Positions 46,001 to 57,308 of a stretch of 64,000 nucleotides of DNA are shown piece after piece. How positions within the stretch are numbered: the stretch's first letter is position 1; the number at the start of each line of letters is the position of its first letter. Position numbers and translations under genes: made by a program. This DNA is from Petrosia ficiformis. Lineage: Eukaryota > Porifera > Demospongiae > Haplosclerida > Petrosiidae. Below the pieces are notes generated by a model. It did not search any database. It was not told the DNA's origin and saw only the letters and a list, made by a program, of their open reading frames with translations. The stretch lies in the NCBI GenBank assembly GCA_947044365.1, contig OX345639.1, positions 2,677,001 through 2,741,000 on the forward strand. Reading direction: 5' to 3'.

Positions 46001-48117
46001 GTGTGTATTAGCAGATTTTGTGGAAAGCGAACTACATTGGCACTACTATAGCAGACTTCAATTGATACAAGGGAAAAAACAATATGGCTTTCCTATTTAT
46101 GTTGTGTTACAGTACTGTGAACAAGTAGTACTTTAACACAGATATGAATGTCATAATGCACACATGCAGATCATAAATAATTTAACTATAGAATCAAGCA
46201 TGGTGAAGTTATTTACAGCAAACTTAATACATACTGAAATTACTCACAGATCCTCCAATTGTCCATGCAGCAATCAAAAATTCAGTAAAACATCCATTAT
46301 TGATATCACTACATTCACCTCCTGGACCAAGATCAGATTCTTGAAGCCCATCGCACATGTATACTAACATATGATGTACATATGCTTTATTACTAGCAGT
46401 GATCAAAGGTGAGAACTGTATACAGAAATTGAAGTTAATCAGTCTAAACACTAAATTTATATAGCAGAATATGTTTTAATCAAGCATTGCCATCTCCTCC
46501 CATGCATACATACAAACTCACTCACTCACTCACATATCAGCATCGTACCCAGGGTCTTAATCAAGATGACACTGTCTTAATAGCCTGGGTACAAGTCTAA
46601 CACACATGTGCTACAAATATACCTTCACAATGTATTTCTCATTGTCATATGAATCTACTATTTCCTTAAGATTCACTGCTCTACACCAGTAAGTGGTATC
46701 TTTATTTGGTACTTGAACCTGTGATTACCAAGGAAATATGAATTTCATATTTTATAAAGCTTGATAAATAGAACATACGTTTTCAACCTGGACATTGAAA
46801 GTCTTTGCACCTGATGGTATATGAGGAGGATTTGGAAGTCCTCCTAAAAGGTTAACACCAGCTAACCCATAGCTTTGATGTAGGTTAAAAGAATACATCT
46901 CCGACCCATTGGGGTGTTGTGTTACGTTTGGTAAGTTGTCATTCCAGCTATAAATAATACGAGATGTATCAGCCTGAGAAGATAGGACAGAAAAATTTGT
47001 AAAATGTATTGAATTTATTTATTTATAAGAGCTCACTACAAAAGTTGCAGGCTAGTCACTGTAAGTGGTAACTAAAAAGAAAATTAAAGTAATGCACTAT
47101 ACATGTAGGTGGTCTTAAAAGGAAGAGAAGAATAATTATTAATACAAAGGCAAGCAAACTCCAGATCCAAGTACTTGTAAAATTAACGTCATGCAAAATT
47201 AGTGGCAAATAATTATATATATTATGTATACAATACCAATACTGACCAAGCAAAGTTAGTTTAATAACCAGTGCATTTGTAAAGAAGCTTGATCACGACA
47301 AAATCAATAAAGCTACCCTACATTGCAATAAATTATGTATTGTGACCGAAGAATGTTTAAGCTAGCTTCTTATAAAGCATTACTAATACTGCTGATAGTG
47401 CTCGCCTACACTCATCCAGAGATCATTAACTGCAAAACAATCATATGGATTCTCCATTATTTTTTCGTTCGCATAATTCTGGCCCGCTTGAGCCGGACGT
47501 GAAAATGTTTCGCGAAATATTCGCCGGCGATCTGTTCCGGCGGTGTCCTAGTGCGTTAACTTATCTATTTACTTTTTAACAATCACATTTGTTGTCTGGA
47601 AATTTGATACTTACTAGTATGTCTAGGTCTCGGTTTTCGTGATCACATGTGGTGAAGCTCCTGGAGAATTCAAGTTCAGTATAGCCGCCATCTTGCATAG
47701 CTGACATCAGGAACCAATTTTGTGTCTTGTCTATAGGTGGAAGGTAGTGTCCAAAAGCATATCGATCCTGAGAAGCAGATAACAATGTAATTTTAGCATT
47801 CCAAAAAAAAAGACTTAACATTCATTTGAAAATTAAAGGATGCAACTCACATGAAAATATGACTTCTGTCCATCAACCCATCCAATTACCACATCAGAAC
47901 CAGGCATTTGTCCATTAGGTGAGATACCAAATCCAACCCACCCTGTTGTTTTGACTCTCACTGCAAATTGAATAGTCTCATCAGTGGAACTGAAGTTCCA
48001 ATACAAGTAGTAATAGCCTTCATGAAGAGTTGTACTGAAGGGATACTTTTCAGCAAGATGATTATCAGAAAAACAAACTGGTGTAAGGCAAGCAAGCAGG
48101 AGCAGTGGCAGCTTCAT
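43056..48117 (-). CDS. DOMON plus copper type II monooxygenase (MOXD1/DBH-like), 13 exons, 641 aa
   Basis: Exons in transcription order: 48117-47851, 47767-47615, 46973-46779, 46718-46623, 46415-46248, 45884-45782, 45676-45510, 45113-45056, 44776-44637, 44467-44408, 44348-44221, 43722-43557, 43280-43056. The 1926-nt frame closes. I chose ATG 48117 because MKLPLLLLACLTPVCF is a signal peptide. A DOMON domain follows (about 30-145; GWVGFGISPNGQMPGSDVVIGW, cut here to its core GWVGFGISP and DVVIGW). The catalytic part then has all copper ligands known from PHM and DBH: His251-His252 (YVHHML) and His319 (IEIHYNN) for one copper, His398-x-His400 (HTHYAG) and Met478 (QEMCLAF..YYP) for the other. 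Ascorbate-dependent hydroxylation of a small substrate is predicted in the secretory pathway or outside the cell. The last residues (MSTGLLVLFLMSALLFL) suggest a GPI or membrane anchor. The substrate cannot be read from sequence. Confidence 0.94.
46545..46590. repeat. Small hairpin gtacccagg ... cctgggtac
   Basis: A 9-bp inverted repeat around a 25-base loop in an intron of the monooxygenase gene, following a short (cact)n run. Probably incidental. Confidence 0.4.
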
Positions 48118-48759
48118 TTCTTTTTTCAGCAAATTAGGGTGGGGCTGATTAACCTTTGACCTTTTTTCTATAGTTTATTAAATATATACATCTCTCAATG
48201 CACTGTTTATATGCAATTAGCTATAATAGATTTTACCTATAATTGTAGTTAAAGTATATATTGAGAGATTTCTGATATAGCTTACAAACAAAGAATGAGA
48301 AGTGCGTAAGAACACCCACTATTTTCTCCAGTTACTGAGCAAATATACAACTAATGAATCAACAACTATATAGTATGATGATCATGTCATGAAGCAAATT
48401 AAGTTCTTTGTAATCTGGTAGCTGCAATTATTTATCATTTTAATAATACTATATTGTTTTCTTATTATCCTGCAAAATGTGCACATGAATACCATTATTT
48501 ACTGACTTCTGCTATGTAGCTGCTTGAATTTCATTTCAATCAACAAAAGTTGTAACAAAATGTGAATTTACAACCTTTGTTGATTCTCCCAAGAAAATAT
48601 ATAATATTCATTGCAGAACAGAGGAATAGTTGCATTCCTCCTCCACAATGAATATTATATGGGGGAATCGACAAAGGTTCGCCTGCAATGCACTGAATAC
48701 TATTATATTCTTGGATGGAAGCAGTGGTACACACTGCATGGATGAAAAGACATTTGGAA
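48118..48759. promoter_or_regulatory. Shared 642-bp region between divergent monooxygenase and SRCR genes
   Basis: The minus-strand monooxygenase starts at 48117 and the plus-strand SRCR receptor at about 48760, so promoters of both must lie here unless upstream exons exist. An imperfect inverted repeat (48571-48612 against 48646-48679, arms containing acctttgttgattc and gaatcgacaaaggt) lies 80-190 bp before the SRCR start. In-frame upstream ATGs at 48715 and 48742 follow a stop at 48694, so the exact SRCR start is not settled. Confidence 0.5.
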
Positions 48760-50469
48760 ATGAGTAATAAAGCAATTAATTTGGTGATCATCTTTGCAGG
48801 GATGATTTCTACTGCAGGTAAATGTATTTGCAACTGGCGCGAGCATTATTATTTGCATTTTGCTTTATATAGCCTCCCAGTGTTCTCATGGTGATGTGCG
48901 TCTTGTTGGAGGCTCTGGCGAATACGAAGGAAATGTGCAGATATGTAATCAAGGAACATGGGGTTGGGTGTGTCATAGCTACTGGGGCACGCAAGAAGCT
49001 CAAGTTGTTTGCAGACAGTTGGAATATGATACTACATGTATGTGCATACAATATTATACTTGCTTGTGTTCCTGCATCATGTAGTATTTATTTTTATTTT
49101 TGTGCATATATATATATATATATGTGCTTACATTCTATATATAATTATATATATATACTTTTAGATACTTACTATCGAACTGCTTCCTATTATGGATATG
49201 GAAGTGGTAAAATTTGGTTGAATTATATGCAGTGCACTGGTTTAGAGGATAAACTATTAGATTGTGACCATCTCTATGATATTGGAGTCACCTATTGTGG
49301 ATATAGCAATTTAGCAGGAGTTTTCTGCTCTTGTGAGTTATAATAATTACTATAATTAGTTATGTGCAAGACTTTCAAGGGTGGATATTTTACATACACG
49401 TAATTATATGCAAAGCAATGTTTTGATGAATGATTCATAGTCAGTAATAAAATATTAAAGGGGTCAAATGCTCATGAATCTCATTAATGAAGATGCCATA
49501 TCAGTGATAGAGTACTTCGTTTTCCTTCTGCAGTTGGTGGTGGTTGTACACCAGGTGATATACGTCTTTCAAATTATGGTGGACGGAGTGAAGGACGAAT
49601 TGAAGTCTGTTATAATAATGAATGGGGAACAGTGTGTGATGATTATTTTGATTCCAATGATGCTAGAGTAGCATGTACACAGCTTGGATACTACTACCAT
49701 TACACATATAGTACTGGCTTTGGAGGTTATGGAGTTGGATCAATATGGATGGATAATATGGGATGTTCTGGCTCTGAATTAAGTCTGTTTGACTGTCCTG
49801 GTATAATAGGTAGTAGTAGCTGTAGCCATTATGAAGATATAGGAGTTAGGTGTTACTGTAAGTGTGCACTTCTACTAATGTTTGTATGTAATGTGATCTT
49901 GTTAAACAGCAAGGGACTTTTCATCATGTTCTAATGGAGAAATTAGATTGTGGAATCCTTATAATACTACATCCAGTGGTGAAGGTGTCCTGCAGACATG
50001 TAAAAGTGGACAATGGTATTCAACCTGTGATCGTTATGCTAATTGCTACACTGCAAAAACAGCTTGTAAACAGCTTGGTTATGAAGGAGCACTTTGTAAG
50101 TGGAACACACAGGCATACATATAATGGATATGACTTATAATAATTACATTTGTTACAGATTATAGAACCAATGGTGGCTATTACTATGGCTACTATTATT
50201 ACAATGATAATTATTATTACCAGTGTTCCAGTTACGCCACCAGTTTGTCCCAATGCTCCTATCAAAATTCTCAATATTGTTATTATTCTCATTATAACTG
50301 GTATTGCAATTATTACTGTGGTGACTACTATGATGCATTAGCTGTAGTTTGTTATGATCCCAGTAATGGTGAGTCTGTTTACTTAATTCTTGCCACTTAC
50401 GTACTTGCATGGGAGGCAAGAGTTATATACCAGTAGTCTCCCTTTGCTACATTTATGTGTAGTTGTATG

Positions 50470-50507
<38 letters not shown>

Positions 50508-53500
50508 TGTGTGTGTATCAGTCTGTTCATCTCCAATGTTTCTCAAAAACAGTCAGCATGCAGTTAAGACTTCAAACTAGCTCTTCTACACACATAAATA
50601 AACTTGGGCTATGTTTTAAAGCTGCTCGATGATTTCCCAGTTTCAGCTAGTTAACCTTTGTCTGCTTGTTGTCTCCAACAAACCTTCAAGTTTCATAATT
50701 CACATTCATGTTCTCCATTTACCACCACTGGTTCCTGAAAAGGCATGAAAGAAAACAATTTTTGCTGTTCTTTGCTAAATTTTGCGAAACTGTTTTGAAG
50801 TTATAGTCCCTATAATGCATTTGTTGGCTGCAGTCAACAGAAACAAGCAAGTACCATAGTACCATAGTAGTGATGATTACTTAAATATTTTTCAAGTTAT
50901 CATAAATAATATTGTATGCAGGAGCTGAAAAATGTGACAATGCTGGTGTTCGTTTGGTTGATGGGCAAACCGATAATGAAGGAAGAGTGGAATACTGCTA
51001 TAATGGTGCTTGGTCTCCAGTTTGTCAACTTGATTCAACTACAGCTGTTCTCATTTGCAAAGCATTGGGATATACACAGTATAAATGTAAATCAATTGAT
51101 ATAAGATGTCAGTTACTATAAATTGTCATCACTCTATATAGGGGGTTTGATGTTTGATGATGAAAGATTTGGTCGCAGTGATATATCAAGCAACTTTGAT
51201 TATGTGTCTTGTTCTAGTTCAGACACTGACTTATCTGAATGTACTACTCATAATGAAGTCAGCACAGGTTGTTATGTATCAACATCTGTGTGTAGTACAG
51301 AGTATGGTCTTCGATGCTATAGTAAGTGATTATTAACCATATAGTTTTTTATTAATTTGATGCATACATTAATACGACAGAAATGAATTATTGTCTGCAT
51401 TCTGAAATTATTTGCATATGAATTATTTAAATACAAGAACCTAGTTTTTATGTTTGTTTGTCCAACTGCAATAATCCATATAGCTCCTGGTAATTGTTCT
51501 GATGGTGAGGTGCGTTTACTGGATGGAGACATAGTTCAAGAGGGAAGACCTGAAATCTGCATTGATGGAGTATGGGGATCTATATGTCAAACATCATGGA
51601 ATGCTATTGATGGATATGTTTTCTGCAATATGCTTGGATATGATGGACCAAGTATGATTTAATTCCTATTAATGAATGCATACTACCACCAAAAATAATG
51701 TATAGATCCCATTATCTATTATGGCTCTGAATTTGGAGTTGGGGACGGACCCATTATATGGAGCTCTGTATACTGTAATGGATGGGAATTGGATATACAC
51801 CAGTGCACCAAGACAGTACTTCCTAACTTTGACTGTTATTCAAGCAACATTGCAGGGGTTACATGCAAAGAAAGTCAGTACTAGCATAATTATAAGCACA
51901 TTGTTTTTTTTTTTTGGTATAAGCAATGGAGTTGTGATTGCTCAATAATAATAGCATAACAAGTTTAGCTTATAGCAACTATTATCTATTATTACTAGGT
52001 TGCCAAGAAGGGAATGTTAGATTAGTTGGAGGTGATTTTGAGAATGAGGGAACAGTTGAAGTATGTCTTGATAACCTTTGGGGTTTAATAGCTGACCAAG
52101 GCTGGACAGATGGTGATGCTAAAGTTGTTTGTAGTCAGCTTGGATACACAGATGGAAGTAAGCATTGTACATTACTACGTACTATACAGAAAAATTTTAA
52201 TAAATGAATTCCATCTTGTTGCATTTGTATACAGTTACTCTTCCAAAACTTGGCTCTTATTATGGTAAACCCAACAAAATAATTCATCTTGAGTATGTCA
52301 GTTGTATTGGTAAAGAAAACGATCTTACAGAATGCACAAATACCCAGCTCTCCTTTGAAAATGGCAAACTTGCTCTTCTTGAAAATGATGTTGCTGGTGT
52401 AGATTGTATATATGATGTTCCTACTGAACCTCCTTGTGTAAAAAACCCAGCTATTGATTCCAGTAATGCCTGCAGTAGTCCAGGAGCAGTTAGACTCATG
52501 AACTATGGCAATCTATCCACTACTGAAGGAAGAGTGGATTATTGCTACAATGACTTCTGGACACCTCTCTGTACTATGGACCAGAGAGTAGCTACTGTTG
52601 TGTGTAGACAGTTAGGCCATCTCCACTATTCGTGTAAGAGTAATAATATAGCCAAATACCTGATCCTATTCACTCTCCCATATATGTTTTTGATTAATAT
52701 CATTGATGGCATGTATCATCAATACAGGGGGTGCTGTTGTTGAGAGTGGGGAATTTGATACTCTTCTAAACTATAGTTTGGTTGCAAACATTACTTGTAG
52801 TGGCTCAGAGAGCTCTGTATCAGAATGCACTACATATAAACCTGAAGATGACTGTTTCCCAAAGTGCAAAGGTAGTAATATTGGAGTGAGATGTTTTGGT
52901 AAGTAAATACTGAATGTTTTTGTTTGGGGAAAAATTGCTTCGCCATGGTTATATGATATATGATTTACATACTACATGATATCTTTTGTTGTAGACCCTG
53001 GACAATGTGAAGAAGGTTCCATACGTCTTGCTGATGGCATTATTGAACAAGAGGGTAGACTAGAGGTTTGTGTAAATGAAGTATGGGGAAGCGTGTGTGA
53101 TGAAGGTTGGGATAAAACTGATGCACACGTCATATGTCAACAGTTGGGCTACTCTGATCTAGGTATGAAGCATACAATAATTATAGCTATATGAAACATT
53201 GATTGTACATGTAAAAGAATTATTTACTCTTCCCATATAGAACCTATTGCGTTTTACAACTCTTATTTTGGAGATGGAATTTATCCCATTGTATACTCCA
53301 AAGTAAAGTGTGGAGGATGGGAATTGGACATTGCTGACTGCCAGGTAGATACCTTCCTAGATTTTAGTTGCTCTCGTGGGAATGTAGCTGGATTGTTGTG
53401 TGGATATGGTTAGCTCATTATAATCTTCTTTTTTCTTACAATTTTTCTTACAATTCCTTTGCTGTCTTTTTGCAGACTGTGAAAATGGTGACATACGATT

Positions 53501-55085
53501 AGTTGGTGGGAATCTCACTAATGAAGGAACTATAGAAGTATGTTTTGATAACCTTTGGGGCCTGATTGACGAAACTGGATGGACCAGTAAAGATGCAGAA
53601 GTTGTATGTAGACAACTTGGTTATGCAGTTGAAGGTATGTATAAATATAATATTCTACACATGAAAGTCATTTACTTGAGAGAAAATAAGTTTTAAGTGC
53701 TCACTATTCAGCCATCTATGTTTGGTATCTATGTGGAGCTAGAGCACATATGTAGTTCCTCTTACTGAATACCCAAATTTAGTTTCTGTACAAAATGACT
53801 GATTTGTGAAAGTTTATAGGGTAAGCTTTTGATCAAAATTACCCAAGTGACTAGTTTCTCATCTACCATCACATTAATGTTACACGTATTTTTAGTTATA
53901 CAAAGGGTTATTGCTTACTTTTAAGCCACCCAAGGTAGCACCATAGGAGAGCTAATACACCACGACATATATAAAATATATGTATTGTATAGTTATATAT
54001 GTACACATGTATTGTACAGGCACTGTTTCTCATATTGGCTCTTTTTTTGGAAAGCCTGACAAGACAGTTCATTTAAGTAATATCCAATGTATGGGAGATG
54101 AAGAAAACATCAACGAATGTACTAAGACAGTATTTTCTCTTGAAGAAGGGAAAAATAAGTTGAAAACAGTGCAAGTTGCTGGAGTTGAATGTTATGTACC
54201 TAATGAATGCATGCCTCCTCCAGCTGGAGGTAGTGACTGTGTGAACGGTAACTTGCGACTAACTGGTGTTAATGCTAACAATGGTGAAGGTGTACTTGAA
54301 TACTGCTATAAAGGATTGTGGTCTACATTCTGTTCACTGAGTGGGAAGGAAGCTCTTGTAGCATGTAGACAACTAGGGTATATGGATTTTGACTGTAAGT
54401 AGAAGTATTATGACGTCAGCAATAATTTACAATTGTTAAATTTTCCTGCAGTGGTGTCCATATTCACTGATGGTCGTTTCGATCCTGACGCATCAAATAC
54501 TAGTCTTTTCCAGAATTTTAGTTGTAGTATTGATGATACTCATCTTAGTCTTAGTGAGTGTAGTATTGCTGATAGCTGTCAGTCATCTTGCTCAAATGCT
54601 TTTGGAATCAGATGTTATGGTGAATGACATTATTAGTGTAATCATAATTACAATCATACAATTTGTTCGACAATGCAGAATCAGCTAATTGCGAAGAGGG
54701 TGCTGTACGACTTAAAGATGGTAAAATTGGACAAGAAGGTAGAATAGAAGTCTGTTCAAACAATGTATGGGGTAGTATTTGTGGTGATGGTTTTGATAAA
54801 ACTGATGCATATGTTGTGTGCAAGGAACTAGGTCTGGGATTACAATCAGGTAATATCTTGTATTTGCATATCTAGTTTGTATGCTGAACCTCTAATGTTA
54901 AATCATCAGAGCCCACTGTGTATACTAACTCATTCTTTGGTGATGGTGATGTCCCTATTGTGTATTCCAATATGGGGTGCAGAGGATATGAAGCTAGTGT
55001 ACTTGAGTGTACCAAAGAACGAATTGGAACATTTTCATGCTCTCGTGATAATACTGCTGGAGTGATTTGCCAAGATGGTAACACA

Positions 55086-55140
<55 letters not shown>

Positions 55141-56026
55141 GTATATAAAATATATAACTGTACACAATTATCTATTATGTTTACTGCAAATCAATACATA
55201 GCATGTGAGGATGGTGTAGTAAGGCTAGTAGGAGGGAGTCAGAACAGGGAAGGTACTGTTGAAATATGTTACTTCAACCTTTGGGGCACTGTGTCAGTGT
55301 CAGGTTGGGATGATATTGATGCAGGAGTTGTATGCTACACCCTAGATTTTGAAAGGGAAGGTATGTACTTTTCTTTAGCACTTCTGCTACAATAACTTGT
55401 TCTTTGTAACTATATAGGTGCGATTGCTTTCACGGATTCTCGTTATGGAAAACCAGACAAAACAGTTCACTTAAGCAATGTTGAATGTGGTGGATCTGAA
55501 TATGTGTTGGATCAATGTGATAAATTGATTATTCCTGCTGACGAGGGTAAAGAACTATACAAACACATAGATGTTGCTGGTGTTTCATGTAAACCTTATG
55601 AACCCCCAATGAATAGTACTTCTTTTGTTCAGCCTTCTTCATCACCTGTAATGCAAGTTTCTTCAACATCTACTACCAGCAATACTAGTGGTGGCTTCAT
55701 AAATGAAAATGCTGCCATTATTTCTTTGGTTTTAGGTGTTCTTCTTCTTATTGCCGTTCTCGTCATCATCAGGTAAGTATCACATTGTAATTATGATAAT
55801 TAATCCACTAATCTCTCGATATCATACTCGCAGCATGACAATATGCATGTTCTTCAGGGGAAGGAAAATGAATAAGAATATCAGGGGTCCTGCAGGAGTG
55901 ACAATGTCCTCGTTACAACCACGACATAACCGAGGAGTGATAAATCCAGTGTCTTTTGATGATGAATATGAGGATATGCAAGACAATGAGTATGACTCTG
56001 TCAAGAATGAAACATTAGTACAATAA
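48760..56026 (+). CDS. Single-pass receptor with twelve SRCR domains, 23 exons, about 1526 aa
   Basis: Exons: 48760-48817, 48873-49037, 49165-49332, 49534-49857, 49910-50095, 50159-50368, 50922-51086, 51142-51321, 51484-51651, 51706-51873, 51999-52157, 52235-52633, 52728-52898, 52995-53162, 53241-53408, 53476-53634, 54020-54394, 54452-54619, 54679-54849, 54910-55077, 55202-55360, 55418-55772, 55858-56026. Introns are phase 1 except the last (phase 2). The protein has a signal sequence ([19 protein letters not shown]) and twelve SRCR domains (e.g. [33 protein letters not shown]). A Ser/Thr linker, one membrane helix (about 1448-1469) and a 57-residue tail with DDEYEDM and DNEYDSV follow. SRCR receptors act in cell recognition, innate immunity and adhesion and are greatly expanded in sponges. 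Domain 2 is one exon; the others are split mid-domain. The start may lie at 48742 or 48715 instead. Confidence 0.93.
50472..50513. repeat. (TG)n microsatellite
   Basis: About 20 TG units in the intron between the Tyr-rich exon and SRCR domain 4 of the receptor gene. Confidence 0.88.
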
Positions 56027-57308
56027 CTTTGTACAATAACTTTGTAAACAACATTTTTGTAGAACTGTAGATGTATATAATTAATAACAATTAACTATAT
56101 GCTGTAAGTTGTTGTATACTTCATAAGTTCGTACCCAAAATATAACAGATACATACACTCAAATATCATCATCAAAACTCCTGAAAATGCTCTTGCTTAC
56201 TATTAGATATAATATATACATGTATAGATATAAGCTGACAAAAGTTGTACTTAGTAAGCAACAAGTGTCATAGTGAAGTGAACACTGTATCCTCAAATGG
56301 CATGTGCGCTCTATTTTTTTTTCTAAAAGTGTTTTGACCAAATGTGGCTTAACAAGGAAGCTAGAATAGCACAAGTTGCTAATATTAACAAGCTTCCCGC
56401 TTTACATCCCCTCCAAAGGATGCAGTGATGAACACCTCCTCATTTTTGAGGGTAGAGCTGAGTACACTCATAGGCGAAAAAAGCCTGAACCTAGTGGGGC
56501 TTGAACCTGCAACCTTTCGATTTTAACCAGCAGGTCATTAGTACCTACTAGCTACCAGTGTTAAACAGATATACGTATTAATATATTTCTTTTTAAGTTG
56601 CATCAACTTCCTGATGTTTAAGTATATCAAAGAGTGTATGTAACAAAAACACACATAATTAATTGTACATGTCTGATATGTATGGCTACTTGCAATGTCA
56701 AATAAAATCATCAGTATGGAAATTAAAATTAATATCTCATCAGAATTACAAAAGCATAGCAAGTCCAACAACTTGTATTTGGTGGGCTTAGTTATGAAAT
56801 TTTTGTATCAGTGTCTCTATCTAAAAGTAATCACCAAAGACATGTTCTCTAATAAGTTACAAAGTTATCCATTCGACTGCCTTCACCAATAGTGAAATAA
56901 TGAAAGGGTTATAAATAGTCAGGATGTTCAAGACAATTAGAAGATACTATATGCAACATGCAGTAATCTTGATCTGTGTATATATACCCAGGAGCCCATA
57001 TCTACATTACTATGTTTACCAGAGCAAATTAAATGTTTGTCTCGCATAGCCTGACCCAAGGTAGCAACAAATATTTTCTTGTTATATTTCAATAAAATAC
57101 AGTATGGATTAATTTTGGTAGAATCAATTTGCATATTTAATTAAACAAAAAAAGTAAAAATCGAATACTAAATATGAATTTACATTATCCCAATGTGAAT
57201 TTGTACATACACAACACAGAAACATATAGCTAGTGCATACAAATGAACTTATAATTACATGACAGATGAACATCATAATTATTTTATACATGTACATTAT
57301 ATTTACTG
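56027..57308. other. Gap between convergent SRCR receptor and PH/collagen-like paralog 2
   Basis: This is AT-rich sequence with the two 3' flanks. The only structured item I see is the tRNA-like repeat near 56470-56560. No gene is supported. Confidence 0.55.
56470..56562 (-). mobile_element. tRNA-like SINE or decayed tRNA
   Basis: On the minus strand ggtagctagtaggtactaat resembles an A box and is followed by ctggttaaaatcgaaaggtt and gcaggttcaagcccc, which fits a B box and T arm. A run of T (ggcttttttc) follows about 25 bases later. The acceptor stem and D arm do not pair well, so I call it a SINE or pseudogene rather than a working tRNA. Confidence 0.5.

Noticed and set aside
56470..56562. 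Functional tRNA gene
   Set aside because: A- and B-box-like words and a T run are present, but the acceptor and D arms do not pair well; a SINE or pseudogene is more likely.
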